DNA of 51,709 bases from Opitutaceae bacterium (GTDB lineage Bacteria > Verrucomicrobiota > Verrucomicrobiia > Opitutales > Opitutaceae): the NCBI GenBank assembly GCA_016715765.1, contig JADJZJ010000027.1, positions 1-51,709 on the forward strand, read 5' to 3'. The notes under the pieces are model-generated. The model saw only the letters and a program-made list of their open reading frames with translations, had not been told where the DNA came from and searched no databases. Each line of letters begins with the position of its first letter. Position 1 is the first letter of the stretch. A program made the position numbers and the translations under genes. This document shows, piece by piece, positions 33,921-42,035 of the stretch.

Positions 33921-35462
33921 CTAGAGCAGGTCCGCCGCCAGCTCGGCCAGCCGTGAACGCTCGCCCTTCACCAGTTTCACATGCGCGGCGATGGCCTGGC
34001 CCTTCATGCGGTTGTGGCAGTAGACGAGTCCGTTGCTGCGCGAATCGACGTAGGGATTGTCGATCTGCGCGGGATCGCCGATGAGCACGATCTTCGAGCC
34101 CTCGGAAATGCGGGTGATGACGGTCTTCACCTCGTGCGGGGTGAGCTGCTGGGCCTCGTCGAGGATGAAGAAGCGCCGGGCAATCGAACGGCCGCGGATG
34201 AACGCCAGCGCCTCGATCTCGACCTGGCCGGTCTTGAGGAGGCGTTCGTAAGGTTTGACCATGGTCGCGGAACCGTGGCCGTTGTGGTGGCTGGCATGGC
34301 TCGCCTGCGGCGCCGTCATCTGCGCGAAGAACTGCTCGTCCCGCTTCTTGTGTTTCTTCTTGGAGACCTTCTTCGCCGCGAATTGCGGTTCCTTGGGCGG
34401 CTTGGAGGGGATCAGCACCTCGAGCGCGTCGTAGTAGGGCTGCAGCCAGGGCTTCATCTTCTCCTCCAGCGTGCCGGGGAGAAAACCAATGTCCTTGCCC
34501 AGCGCCATCACGGGCCGGGAAATCGAGACGCCATCATAACGGGACTGGTCGTCGTGCGTCTGGTGCAGGGCGCAACCGATGGAAAGCAGGGTCTTGCCGG
34601 TGCCGGCCTTGCCGAAGCAGGTGAGCATGTTGATGCTGTCGTCCAGCAGCGCATCCATGAAGAACTGCTGTTCCAGGTTGCGGGCGCGCACCGGAATGCC
34701 GCCGGGCGCCTTCACGAAATCGGGCAGCTTGAGGCGGCGCACAATGCCGTCGCCGTAATAGCGGGCCGGCATGGTCTTGCCCTCGTCGGAGCGGAGCAGA
34801 ACGTATTCGTTGGTGTAGAGGGATTTGGCGATCGAGTCCTCGATCTCGTAGGCCCCCTCGGAGCAGAAGCGCTGCAGATCGTAGATGCTCAGGCCGATCT
34901 CCCCGTAGCTGGCCTCCTCGTCGGCCTCCGGCACCTTGTCGTTGAGGTAGTCCTCGGACTCGAGCCCGACGGCGCGGGCCTTGAGCTGCACGTTCACATC
35001 CTTGGTGACGAGAATGGTCGGCGGCGGGAACTGTTCCTGCACAAAGAGCGCGGCGGCGATGATGCGGTTGTCCTTCTTCGACAGGTCGGGCAAAATCGAC
35101 CGCAGCCGGATCATCGCCGGGGAAGTGCGCGCCGGATCAATCAGATAGGGATTGATGATGACGGAAAGCGTGCCGCCGTTCGGCAGTTCCACGCCTTCAT
35201 GCATCGAACGCGAGTCGGGGAGCAGTTCCTGCAGGATGCGATGAACCCGGCGGGCATTGCGGCCCCGCTCCGTGGATTGCTCACCCTTGATGGAATCGAG
35301 CTCTTCCAGGACCTCCACCGGAATGGCGAGGTTGTTCTCCTCGAATTTGAAAATAGATTGCGGATCGTGCAGTAGAACATTCGTGTCGAGCACGAAGGTC
35401 TTCACCTTGGCTGAGATCCGTATCCGCGAATTTGGGGCAGTCGCCCCGCGCAGGTTTTCCAT
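33921..35462 (-). CDS. PhoH family protein (PIN domain plus PhoH ATPase)
   Basis: A 513-residue two-domain protein. The N-terminal PIN-type ribonuclease domain has FVLDTNVLLHDP near residue 23, with acidic residues in EVLEELDSIKGE and LSKKDNRIIAAAL. The C-terminal PhoH ATPase domain has Walker A CFGKAGTGKTLLS, Walker B RRFFILDEAQQLTPHEVKTV, and the family's ISRPVMALGKDIGFLPG and RISEGSKIVLIGDPAQID. A Lys/His-rich insert (KKVSKKKHKKRDEQFF and HASHHNGHG) lies between the motifs. PIN-PhoH proteins such as PhoH2 are RNases/RNA helicases. The first 20 residues are less certain as coding. No genes are coupled to it. Confidence 0.93.
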   Translation of the reverse strand: MENLRGATAPNSRIRISAKVKTFVLDTNVLLHDPQSIFKFEENNLAIPVEVLEELDSIKGEQSTERGRNARRVHRILQELLPDSRSMHEGVELPNGGTLSVIINPYLIDPARTSPAMIRLRSILPDLSKKDNRIIAAALFVQEQFPPPTILVTKDVNVQLKARAVGLESEDYLNDKVPEADEEASYGEIGLSIYDLQRFCSEGAYEIEDSIAKSLYTNEYVLLRSDEGKTMPARYYGDGIVRRLKLPDFVKAPGGIPVRARNLEQQFFMDALLDDSINMLTCFGKAGTGKTLLSIGCALHQTHDDQSRYDGVSISRPVMALGKDIGFLPGTLEEKMKPWLQPYYDALEVLIPSKPPKEPQFAAKKVSKKKHKKRDEQFFAQMTAPQASHASHHNGHGSATMVKPYERLLKTGQVEIEALAFIRGRSIARRFFILDEAQQLTPHEVKTVITRISEGSKIVLIGDPAQIDNPYVDSRSNGLVYCHNRMKGQAIAAHVKLVKGERSRLAELAADLL

Positions 35463-35588
35463 CGGTGGATATCTTGTGAATAACCATGCACGAACGGACG
35501 TGTTTGTAAATAATGGAGTTCAGAAAACCGGCTAATGTTACCCAAAATTAGCGTTTGTTTTCGTGCGAACGCCGGAGATGGGGGCGCA

Positions 35589-35637
35589 CTTGCTCGCAAC
35601 TGCGGGTGCAAACCGTCGCGAGCAAGTTCGCTCCCGC
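35589..35637. repeat. REP-like hairpin, GAGCAAGTTCGCTCCCGC type
   Basis: CTTGCTCGC (35589-35597) and GCGAGCAAG (35618-35626) form a stem. The right unit on the minus strand reads GCGGGAGCGAACTTGCTCGC, the same style as REP units known from Pseudomonas, but the GTAG head is not kept. The gap 35463-35799 holds this repeat and the terminator at 35676. No gene was found in it. Confidence 0.5.
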
Positions 35638-35675
35638 ATGCTGGGTCAGGTTCCACGCGGTCGCTCCGTAAAATG

Positions 35676-35709
35676 AAGCGGGCCGCCTACCCCTAGACGG
35701 CCCGCTTTT
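35676..35709. terminator. Terminator-like hairpin
   Basis: AAGCGGGCCG (35676-35685) pairs with CGGCCCGCTT (35698-35707) around a 12-base loop and is followed by TT plus a T-rich tail on the plus strand. On the minus strand the stem is followed by CATTTT. It would end the minus-strand transcript of the 107-residue gene, about 90 bases after its stop. Confidence 0.6.
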
Positions 35710-35799
35710 GCTTACTTACCCCAAATCTCCACCGCTAAGCGGAGGAGAAGTTCTTACGGGTTATTTGACGCAACCCGGCGCCAAAGGTTTCAAAAAAGT

Positions 35800-36123
35800 T
35801 CAGGGAATCTGCCGCCCCGCCACATCCGGAGGCGCCGGCCGCTTGGGGCGGGGCTCGGTCCAGAGGCGGATCAGGTATTCGGCCAGGTTGCGCATGCTGG
35901 TGCGCCGCAGGCCGTCACGCTGCGCGGCGCTGCGAAAAGGCTCCACCACGGCGCTGCGCTCAACGAGATAGGCCCATAAATCCCCCTGCAGCCGGTCCGC
36001 CGCGGCATGATGATCGGAACTATCTTTCACCGCCGCCCGAACTTTTCCCTGCCAATACTGTCTCTCCTCAGGATGTCCCTGCAGGTAGTCGTAGATCATC
36101 TGTTCGCTGCGATTGAGGCTCAC
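35800..36123 (-). CDS. Small soluble protein of unknown function
   Basis: A 107-residue protein read from GTG at 36121-36123 (SLNRSEQMIYDYLQGHPEER). The alternative start is the ATG at 36097-36099. It is helical, charged and without membrane or signal segments. A C-terminal tail rich in Pro and Arg follows LRRTSMRNLAEYLIRLWTE. The layout suggests a lineage-restricted protein; no domain is recognised. It is a single gene, divergent from the coiled-coil membrane protein (125 bases apart), with a terminator-like hairpin downstream. Confidence 0.65.
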   Translation of the reverse strand: MSLNRSEQMIYDYLQGHPEERQYWQGKVRAAVKDSSDHHAAADRLQGDLWAYLVERSAVVEPFRSAAQRDGLRRTSMRNLAEYLIRLWTEPRPKRPAPPDVAGRQIP

Positions 36124-36248
36124 GGTTCCAAGCTGCCCGGCCCCGCGGCCGGCACAAACGGAAAAGCGGTACCCAGCGCAGCGTTGCTTTTCAACGACCT
36201 ATCCTGTTAGCTCAATAGCCAGTTAACCGCTTCAACCCCATCACAGTC

Positions 36249-37060
36249 ATGTGGCAAAAAATTAAAGATCAGCTTCCCACCGTCTTCCTCACGGTGATCA
36301 TTGTCGTCGCCTCCGCCTTCTGGATCCACCAGCGCACCGTTTCGGAAATGGCGGCCAAGCAGCAGATGGAGCTGGCCCCCTGCGCGAGCAGAACGACGCC
36401 CTCAAGGTCGCCGCGGAGGACAACCGCCGCCAGATCGAGGCGGTGGACAAGCTGCTCAAGGACGCCATCTCCAAGCGCGCCGCCGATGTCTTCATGACCG
36501 ACGAGGAGGTCGCCAAGCTCAACGCCGAGAAGATCAACCAGCTCGCCGAGGCCGTCGCCCAAAAGATGCAGCCGTACAATCCGCTGCCAAAGACGCCCGA
36601 GGAGGCCGAGCAAATGCAGAACGAGCAGGTGGACAAGGTCTCCAGCCGCATGGCGGAGAAGATCCAGCCCATCCTCGCCGAAATGTCGAAGGACCAGAAT
36701 CTGACCCGCGAATCCATCGCCGCCTACAGCCAGAAGATTTCCGACCAGGTCGGCACCGTGCTGACCTCGGAGCTCGCGAAGAACCAGCAGCTGAACAACA
36801 ACCTGCAGGCCACCCAGGCCGTCGCGCAGGACTCGCTCGCGCTCTCGCATGAAATCACCGCCCTCTACATCAGCTCGCTGAAGGACCAGGGCCTGCTCAC
36901 CCGCCTCCTCACCCTGCCCGCCAACGTCGTGAAGGACGTGGCCCACTTCAACATCGTGGAAAAGCGCGACAAGGAGAAGATCACGCAGGATCTCGTGGAC
37001 AAGATGAGCGAGATCGAGAAGCGCCTCGCCGATATCCAGACCCAGCAGCCGACCCACTGA
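36249..37060 (+). pseudogene. Membrane-anchored coiled-coil protein, frameshifted near the start
   Basis: The intended product is about 270 residues. Frame 1 from ATG 36249 gives a clean N-terminal anchor (MWQKIKDQLPTVFLTVIIVV ASAFWIHQ) and runs in register to KQQMEL. Frame 2 then gives LREQNDALKVAAEDNRRQIE, followed by a long charged helical domain to the stop at 37060 (DVFMTDEEVAKLN, DKMSEIEKRLADIQTQ). The join lies at the C5 run 36376-36380, where one extra C would restore a single frame. Either an assembly slip or a recent mutation. A start inside frame 2 would lose the anchor. A strong terminator follows the stop. No family is recognised; the topology suggests a short cytosolic tail, one TM and a large helical domain. 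Confidence 0.72.
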
Positions 37061-37081
37061 GACCGAAGCTTCCACCGTTTT

Positions 37082-37111
37082 AAGCCGCACCCTCCCGGTG
37101 CGGCTTTTTTG
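37082..37111 (+). terminator. Rho-independent terminator
   Basis: AAGCCGCACC (37082-37091) and GGTGCGGCTT (37097-37106) form a perfect 10-bp stem with a CTCCC loop, followed by four further T. It lies 21 bases after the stop of the coiled-coil gene and is oriented to end it, which supports that gene being real despite its frameshift. Confidence 0.85.
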
Positions 37112-37153
37112 TGCCCGACGACAACAGTTGGATGGAAAATGTCTGGGCTTGAA

Positions 37154-37230
37154 TGTAGGGCGGGGATTCCGATCCCCGCCTCGATTATCTATTCGCGATC
37201 GAAGGCGGGGTTCAGAGACCCCGCCCTATA
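37154..37230. repeat. REPIN-like inverted pair, diverged 28-bp units
   Basis: Unit 37154-37181 (TGTAGGGCGGGGATTCCGAT...) and inverted unit 37203-37230 (...GAGACCCCGCCCTATA) are diverged copies of the 1563 family. The palindrome arms changed together (GGGGATTCCGATCCCC), keeping the stem. An ATCCGTGTGATCCGTG repeat follows at 37244-37259. Confidence 0.72.
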
Positions 37231-37355
37231 ACCAATCCATCAATCCGTGTGATCCGTGCTATCCGTGGTAAAAATGATCGGAACTCCCTGGCCCGATACC
37301 TGAGTATCGCGGTCCTTATCCGGCATCACTCCGCCACCGCCGCGCTCACCAAGGC

Positions 37356-38051
37356 TCAATCGATTTGGTAAAACGGATTCGGCAGCTTGAAGGTCCGCTC
37401 GGCGTACCCGCCTTCCAGATCGCTCAACTGATCGCCGACATTGGCCAGGATCAGGTAACCATCGGCCGCCAGCTTGCGCCGGACGTCGGTCTTGAACCCC
37501 CGCGTCGTGCCCTCGAAGTTCACGGGTTTGAAGTGGATGCCGGTCCAGGTCTCGTAACCGACCTCGCGCAGGTTCCGTTCCGTCGCCGCGCGCTCGCTCT
37601 CCTTGCGTCCGGTGATGAAGAACACGTCGATTTTCAGGCGCACCGCCGTGTCGTAGACGGTCTGCACGGGGATGATGGCGTGGGCCAGGCCCTCATCAAC
37701 CCAGCTGTCCCAGATCCTCGGCACATAGCCAAAATCATTGGCCAGAATGTGCCTGTAGTTGGTCAGTGTCGTCTCATCGATGTCGAACACCACGGCGAGT
37801 TTCCGGTTCGCCGCCGCCAGCTTGGTCGCCCGCTTGACCAGATGCTTGTTCGCCTCGAGCGCCACCCGCGCGATTTCCTGGGCGTACTGGCCGGAGTTCA
37901 CATAGGCCACCACCTGGCGCTTGCGAATGGAAAGATTCGTGGGCTCGGGCGTGACCGGGGTCGCCGGCGTCGGGATCAGCGGGGTGGAACAACCCGCGAT
38001 GACGAGGGCAAGGCCGAGGGTCAGGACCGACCAGGGGTAACGTTTCAACAT
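37356..38051 (-). CDS. HAD-superfamily acid phosphatase lipoprotein
   Basis: A 231-residue exported lipoprotein. Signal with lipobox LVIAGC, acylated Cys at 21. The HAD class-B-like/e(P4) phosphatase core has nucleophile D90 and acid D92 in VVFDIDETTLTNY, motif II Thr in DVFFITGRKES, and motif III/IV in GYLILANVGDQLSDLEGGYA. Length and order match the HAD acid phosphatase family, which dephosphorylates nucleotides or other monoesters at the cell surface. It would lie at the periplasmic face. It is divergent from the TonB-like gene 226 bases away, with no clear functional link. Confidence 0.92.
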   Translation of the reverse strand: MLKRYPWSVLTLGLALVIAGCSTPLIPTPATPVTPEPTNLSIRKRQVVAYVNSGQYAQEIARVALEANKHLVKRATKLAAANRKLAVVFDIDETTLTNYRHILANDFGYVPRIWDSWVDEGLAHAIIPVQTVYDTAVRLKIDVFFITGRKESERAATERNLREVGYETWTGIHFKPVNFEGTTRGFKTDVRRKLAADGYLILANVGDQLSDLEGGYAERTFKLPNPFYQID

Positions 38052-38277
38052 CCCGCCATAGTGGGAACCCCCGGCGGGAATTCAAACCGCTTTGTGCCGC
38101 TTCACCACCGCCCGGGCCGGCGGGCCGGGGTGCGCAGAAACGGTCATTAGGGGATCAAATAAGAGGGCCGCGTTGCTCCGCTCCGTTTCTTTTTTGGAAC
38201 CAAGTGCCAGGGTTTCGGTGTCGGCAGCAACGCAGCTTACAGCAACGACCGCACTCCAACCCCCAATGACAAATACC

Positions 38278-38934
38278 ATGAAAAAGGATTTCATCATCGG
38301 TTCGGCAGTCTCCGCGCTCATCCTCGGGAGCATTTTCGCGAGCTCCTTCCTGTACCAGACCAGGGCGGATCCGGTCGCGTTGCCAAAGCCGCCACCGATC
38401 GAAAGGCCCCCGATGGTCGTCAACCTCGATCCGCCGGAACCAGTGCCGGGCGACCCCAACGATATTCCGCTGCCAAGACCGACGGTCATGCCGCCAAAGG
38501 AGCGCGATCTCCCGCAGACTCCAATCATCGATGTACCCACGCAAGAGCTGCAACCCGATGTGCCTGCCGATCTGATTCCCGATCCCGGCATCATCACGAT
38601 TCCGAACACTCCCGGGCCGGGCCTATCCAGCGAGCATAGGATCATCGACAACAGCCTGCTCGAGCAGAAGCCGTCGCCGCGTTCCCAGATGCCGCCGCAG
38701 TATCCGTTCGAGATGCGCAACGCCGGCATCGAGGGCGAGGTCGCCGTCGAGTTCATCGTGGACATGAATGGCAACGTGCGGAATCCGTTCGTCGTCCGCT
38801 CCACGCACCGCGAATTCGAGGACGCCGCCCTCCAGGCGATCAGCAAGTGGCGGTTCCGCCCCGGCCGGAAGGACGGCCGCATCGTCAACGCCGGCCGCGT
38901 GCAGCAGCTGTTCACGTTCCGCATCAACGACTGA
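38278..38934 (+). CDS. TonB family energy-transducer-like protein
   Basis: A 218-residue protein from ATG 38278 (MKKDFIIGSAVSALILGSIF); ATG 38266 (MTNTMKK) is an in-frame alternative. N-terminal membrane anchor, residues 25-130 a Pro-rich periplasmic spacer (LPKPPPIERPPMVV, LDPPEPVPGDPND), then a TonB C-terminal domain (YPFEMRNAGIEGEVAVEFIV, FEDAALQAISKWRFRPGRKD). It would couple proton-motive force to outer-membrane receptors, or act as one of the many shorter TonB-like proteins of unknown partner. ExbB/ExbD genes are not in the window. A REPIN-like element follows closely. Confidence 0.88.
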   Translation: MKKDFIIGSAVSALILGSIFASSFLYQTRADPVALPKPPPIERPPMVVNLDPPEPVPGDPNDIPLPRPTVMPPKERDLPQTPIIDVPTQELQPDVPADLIPDPGIITIPNTPGPGLSSEHRIIDNSLLEQKPSPRSQMPPQYPFEMRNAGIEGEVAVEFIVDMNGNVRNPFVVRSTHREFEDAALQAISKWRFRPGRKDGRIVNAGRVQQLFTFRIND

Positions 38935-38955
38935 ACAAAGCGGTCGCGGTTAAGT

Positions 38956-39025
38956 TGTAGGGCGGGATTTCCAAATCCCGCCATTGACCGACGCGAAAGG
39001 CGGGGATCGGAATCCCCGCCCTACA
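38956..39025. repeat. REPIN-like inverted pair, diverged
   Basis: The left unit 38956-38983 (TTGTAGGGCGGGATTTCCAA...) and right unit 38998-39025 (AGGCGGGGATCGGAATCC...) keep GTAGGGCGGG heads at both ends. Their stem sequences differ from each other, yet each remains self-complementary (GCGGGATTT/AAATCCCGC; GGGGATcggAATCCCC). The spacer is only 14 bases. Confidence 0.72.
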
Positions 39026-39050
39026 ACTCCCTCCTAAAATCATTCCCCCA

Positions 39051-39578
39051 TTACCAATGAACCGCGGCCGGGCCGCGGTTCATCTCACTTATCGGCCGCC
39101 CCATGGCGGTCTGGTACGCCTGGTGCAGTTGAAAGGTCTGCCACGCGCCGAGTTTCTGGCCCAGTTGCGCGAAGACATACAGCAGGACCGCGAGCAATAT
39201 CATGCCGCCCAGCACCCACAGTCCCCATGGGTAGTACCCGAGCGCCCGTTGCGCGAAACCGAGGATGCCGGAAAAAGTGCCGAGCAGGCCGGTGATCAGA
39301 TAACCGTAGAGAAACACCGACCAGATCTCGATCTCGGGTCCGTAGATGCCCTCGATGCGCGTGCCGCCCTCCGCCGTGGACTCGAGGCTGAGAAACAAAC
39401 GCGGCGACCAATGCCGCCGGTGCGGCTCGGGGATGTGCAGCCCGATCATGCCGGGGAAGGTTTTCACCTCCAGGCCGGTCGCCTGCTGCGCGAGCGAACA
39501 GAGGATGCGGTCGCGCGTTTCGTCCAGGGACAGTTCAACCGTATCGCAAAAACGAGGACGTATTCTGAAACTGCTCAT
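39051..39578 (-). CDS. Two-TM membrane protein of unknown function
   Basis: A 175-residue protein from the ATG at 39576-39578 (MSSFRIRPRFCDTVELSLDE). An N-terminal soluble part of about 90 residues, with beta-rich sequence (GMIGLHIPEPHRRHWSPRLF, GTRIEGIYGPEIEIWSVF), is followed by two hydrophobic helices (LYGYLITGLLGTFSGILGFA; YYPWGLWVLGGMILLAVLLY). No named domain is recognised. A 27-base perfect palindrome (ATGAACCGCGGCC...) at 39057-39083 covers the last codons and could serve as a terminator stem. The PEP-CTERM gene is divergent from it. In 39579-39936 there is no gene, only repeats. Confidence 0.7.
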   Translation of the reverse strand: MSSFRIRPRFCDTVELSLDETRDRILCSLAQQATGLEVKTFPGMIGLHIPEPHRRHWSPRLFLSLESTAEGGTRIEGIYGPEIEIWSVFLYGYLITGLLGTFSGILGFAQRALGYYPWGLWVLGGMILLAVLLYVFAQLGQKLGAWQTFQLHQAYQTAMGRPISEMNRGPAAVHW

Positions 39579-39669
39579 GCAGAAACCAAGTGGGGCGGGG
39601 TTGACGGCGGAGTGCCGTATGGGGTCCGGCATGGGATGGAAATCACCCTGCCCTCGTCAATAGCCAAGG

Positions 39670-39800
39670 TCGCGGCTCACCGCGGACGGTTCGCCCTACC
39701 CATTGCCCCCAAGGTCTTTGTTTTGCCGCACAAAGGCCTGCTTTGCAGGACGGCGCGCTTGTCCATTCGACAGGCTCAGGACCCCGAGCTTGTCGAGGGG
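39670..39800. repeat. REP unit of GTAGGGCGAACCGTCC type plus TCGACAAGCTC repeat
   Basis: On the minus strand 39670-39699 reads GTAGGGCGAACCGTCCGCGG then TGAGCCGCGA. The same unit occurs at 48072-48101 and, with a degenerate head (GCAGGGCG), at 41969-41999. Then TTCGACAGGCTC (39766-39777) pairs with GAGCTTGTCGA (39786-39796), a different hairpin repeat seen widely in bacterial genomes. Both sit in the gap before the PEP-CTERM gene. Confidence 0.65.
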
Positions 39801-39936
39801 TGCGCGCCCATCCGCGCCCGCAAGCGGACTGGCCTGCAGTTATGAAGCCAAAACAAAAACCGTGCCATTGCCCCGACACAGCAGGTTTGGACGTGCCTTG
39901 TGTCACCGCATTCGTATGTTCCGGAACCGCCCCCCC

Positions 39937-40608
39937 ATGCCTAACTTCCGGATACTTCTGCTGCTATTGCTGACGGCCGTTCTGCCGGCGTCGGCGCAGG
40001 TCATGATCGGACCGCTGCCGTACCTTTCCTCGGCCGACAGCCCGTTTGTCCCGCTGCCTGTGTCGGGTTATTTCCACCTCGAGGATTTTGAGGACGACCT
40101 CTTCAACGTGCCCGGCGTCACCGCCAGCAATGGCACCGTGGTTGGCCCCGAGGATTGGGGCAGCCTGTTGGATTCCGTGGATGGGGACAACGGTCCGATC
40201 GACGGCCTGGGCAACAGCGGCCGGAGTTTTTTCAACACTTCCGCCTCGGTCACCTTCACCTTCAACGCCGGCATCCTCGGCGCCCTGCCCACGCATGTCG
40301 GCATCGTGTGGACCGACGGCGGCAATCCGACTTTCCAGGCCTTCGGCCCCGGCAACGTCCTGCTCGGCACGCTCTCCGGCACCCATGCCGACGGCTCCAA
40401 CTACGGCGGCACCGCCGAGGATCGCTTCTACGGAATCAACAACCCGGGCGGCATCGAATCGATCAAGATCACCGCCGCCAGCTGGGAACTCGACCATCTC
40501 CAATACGGCACGCTCGCCGCCGTCCCCGAACCCGCGACCTGGCAGTTGCTAGTTTCCGGAGGCGCGATGTTCGGGCTGGTGTGGTGGCGCCGGCAGAGTC
40601 GGGACTGA
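39937..40608 (+). CDS. PEP-CTERM sorting domain protein
   Basis: A 223-residue exported protein. ATG 39937 gives a signal peptide (MPNFRILLLLLLTAVLPASA). The mature part is Gly/Asn/Asp-rich beta-type sequence (PLPYLSSADSPF, DLFNVPGVTASNGTVVGP). The C-terminus is a complete PEP-CTERM tail: VPEPATWQ, a hydrophobic helix (LLVSGGAMFGLVWW) and basic end RRQSRD. This tail is cut by an exosortase, so the organism should encode one elsewhere. The protein is probably an extracellular-matrix or surface protein. Function otherwise unknown. Confidence 0.9.
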   Translation: MPNFRILLLLLLTAVLPASAQVMIGPLPYLSSADSPFVPLPVSGYFHLEDFEDDLFNVPGVTASNGTVVGPEDWGSLLDSVDGDNGPIDGLGNSGRSFFNTSASVTFTFNAGILGALPTHVGIVWTDGGNPTFQAFGPGNVLLGTLSGTHADGSNYGGTAEDRFYGINNPGGIESIKITAASWELDHLQYGTLAAVPEPATWQLLVSGGAMFGLVWWRRQSRD

Positions 40609-40645
40609 TGAGGGTCCCCGTGAAACGCGGGTAAGATAGGTTTCC

Positions 40646-40708
40646 TGTAGGAGCGGCTTTATGCCGCGAAGTTGCGTGCCCGCATCGCGGCATAAAGCCG
40701 CTCCTACA
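40646..40708. repeat. REPIN-like inverted pair, GTAGGAGCGGC type
   Basis: 40646-40669 (TGTAGGAGCGGCTTTATGCC...) is a perfect 24-bp inverted copy of 40685-40708, with GTAG heads at both ends. The stem (GCGGCtttatGCCGC) is unlike the GGCGGGG class, so it is a third palindrome class carrying the same head. A half REP unit (ACGGTTCGCCCTGCC) lies at about 40754. Confidence 0.75.
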
Positions 40709-40813
40709 TTAAAGGCCGGCGAATACATGACGTGGCGTAGCTTTGCCAAAGGCACGGTTCGCCCTGCCTTGTCCAATCACCAATAAGCCTTAACCATTAA
40801 CCAATGACCAACC

Positions 40814-41872
40814 TCAGGCCAGCGACGCCATATCGATCACAAAACGGTACTTCACATCGCTCTTCAACATGCGCTCATAGGCGCCGTTGATCTGGTCCAT
40901 GCGGATCATCTCAATGTCGCTCGTGATGTTGTGCTGCCCGCAGAAATCCAGCATCTCCTGCGTCTCGGGCAGGCCGCCGATCAGCGAGCCGGAGAACGAT
41001 CGCCGGCGGAAGATCAGCGGCAAGGCCGCCACGGGGAGCGGCTTTTCGGGCGCGCCGACGAGCACCAGGTTGCCGTCGTGCTTCAGCAGGTTGAGGTAGG
41101 CATTGATGTCGTGGGTCGCCGACACGGCATCGAGGATAAGATCAAAGCTCCCGGCCTGCGCCGCCATCTGGGCCTCGTCCTTGGAGACAACCACCTCGTG
41201 GGCGCCGAGACGCTTGGCATCGGCGACTTTGTTGGGCGAAGTCGTGAACAGCACCACGTGCGCGCCAAAGGCGCGGGCAAACTTGACGCCCATGTGACCG
41301 AGGCCGCCCAAGCCGACGATGCCGACCTTCTGCCCCGGGCCGACCTTCCAGTGGCGCAGCGGCGAATAGGTCGTGATCCCCGCGCACAGCAGCGGCGCGG
41401 CGGCGGCGAGATTGAGATTGGCCGGGATCCGCAGCACGAAATCCTCCGTCACCACGATGCTCTGCGCATAGCCGCCCAGCGTGGGACCGCCGAGATGTTT
41501 GTCGGTGCTCCCGTAGGTCATCACCATGCCCGTGCAGAATTGCTCCAGGCCCGAGCGGCAATCCGGACACGTGCGGCAGGAATCGACCAGACAGCCCACG
41601 CCGACCGTGTCGCCCACCTTGAATTTCTTCACGCCGCTGCCCACGGCCGTCACCTGCCCCACGATCTCATGGCCGGGTACGCACGGGTACTGCGTGAAGC
41701 CCCATTCGTTGCGCGCGAAGTGCAGGTCGGAGTGGCAGACGCCGCAGTAGAGGATCTTGATCTGGACGTCGGTATCCGCCGGCTGGCGGCGCTCGATGGT
41801 CGTCGCTGCGAGCGGAGTCGTCGCGTTGTTGGTGGAAAAAGCCTTGGTGGAGTAGCAGACGGGTTTGGGCAT
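40814..41872 (-). CDS. Zinc-dependent NAD(P)-dependent alcohol dehydrogenase
   Basis: A 352-residue MDR-family dehydrogenase of the cinnamyl-alcohol/YahK type; the start at ATG 41870-41872 gives MPKPVCYSTKAFSTNNAT. Catalytic zinc: Cys and His in YCGVCHSDLH and the GHEIVG motif. Structural zinc: four Cys in DSCRTCPDCRSGLEQFC. Rossmann GLGGLGHMGVKFARAFG at about residue 185. It would interconvert aldehydes and alcohols in the cytosol with NADPH or NADH. An open upstream extension encodes a REP-derived sequence (AHRGRFALP) and is discarded. It stands alone. Confidence 0.94.
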   Translation of the reverse strand: MPKPVCYSTKAFSTNNATTPLAATTIERRQPADTDVQIKILYCGVCHSDLHFARNEWGFTQYPCVPGHEIVGQVTAVGSGVKKFKVGDTVGVGCLVDSCRTCPDCRSGLEQFCTGMVMTYGSTDKHLGGPTLGGYAQSIVVTEDFVLRIPANLNLAAAAPLLCAGITTYSPLRHWKVGPGQKVGIVGLGGLGHMGVKFARAFGAHVVLFTTSPNKVADAKRLGAHEVVVSKDEAQMAAQAGSFDLILDAVSATHDINAYLNLLKHDGNLVLVGAPEKPLPVAALPLIFRRRSFSGSLIGGLPETQEMLDFCGQHNITSDIEMIRMDQINGAYERMLKSDVKYRFVIDMASLA

Positions 41873-41968
41873 GGGGGGAGGTGGGTTGTGCCGAGAATCT
41901 TCAACCGCGCGAGAACTGCAACGGGGGATTGGGGAATCGGAAACCTGGGACCTGAGGAGGCTTGGAGG

Positions 41969-41999
41969 CAGGGCGAACCGTCCCCGGTGAGCCGGGATC
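41969..41999. repeat. REP unit with degenerate head
   Basis: GCAGGGCGAACCGTCCCCGG then TGAGCC, a copy of the unit at 48072-48101 with GTAG changed to GCAG. A single unit without an inverted partner. The rest of the gap (41873-42035) shows nothing else. Confidence 0.55.
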
Positions 42000-42035
42000 G
42001 GGCGCACCTCCGCGGCGATGCCCTCCGCGCCTCGA

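Noticed and set aside
36269..37090. Uninterrupted minus-strand frame over the coiled-coil gene
   Set aside because: Leu/Val/Gly-rich shadow. The plus strand has a clear membrane anchor, charged helical protein and a correctly placed terminator, and only a single indel.
41873..42007. Upstream extension of the alcohol dehydrogenase
   Set aside because: It translates a REP unit and low-complexity sequence, whereas MPKPVCYSTKAF at 41872 matches the family's usual N-terminus.
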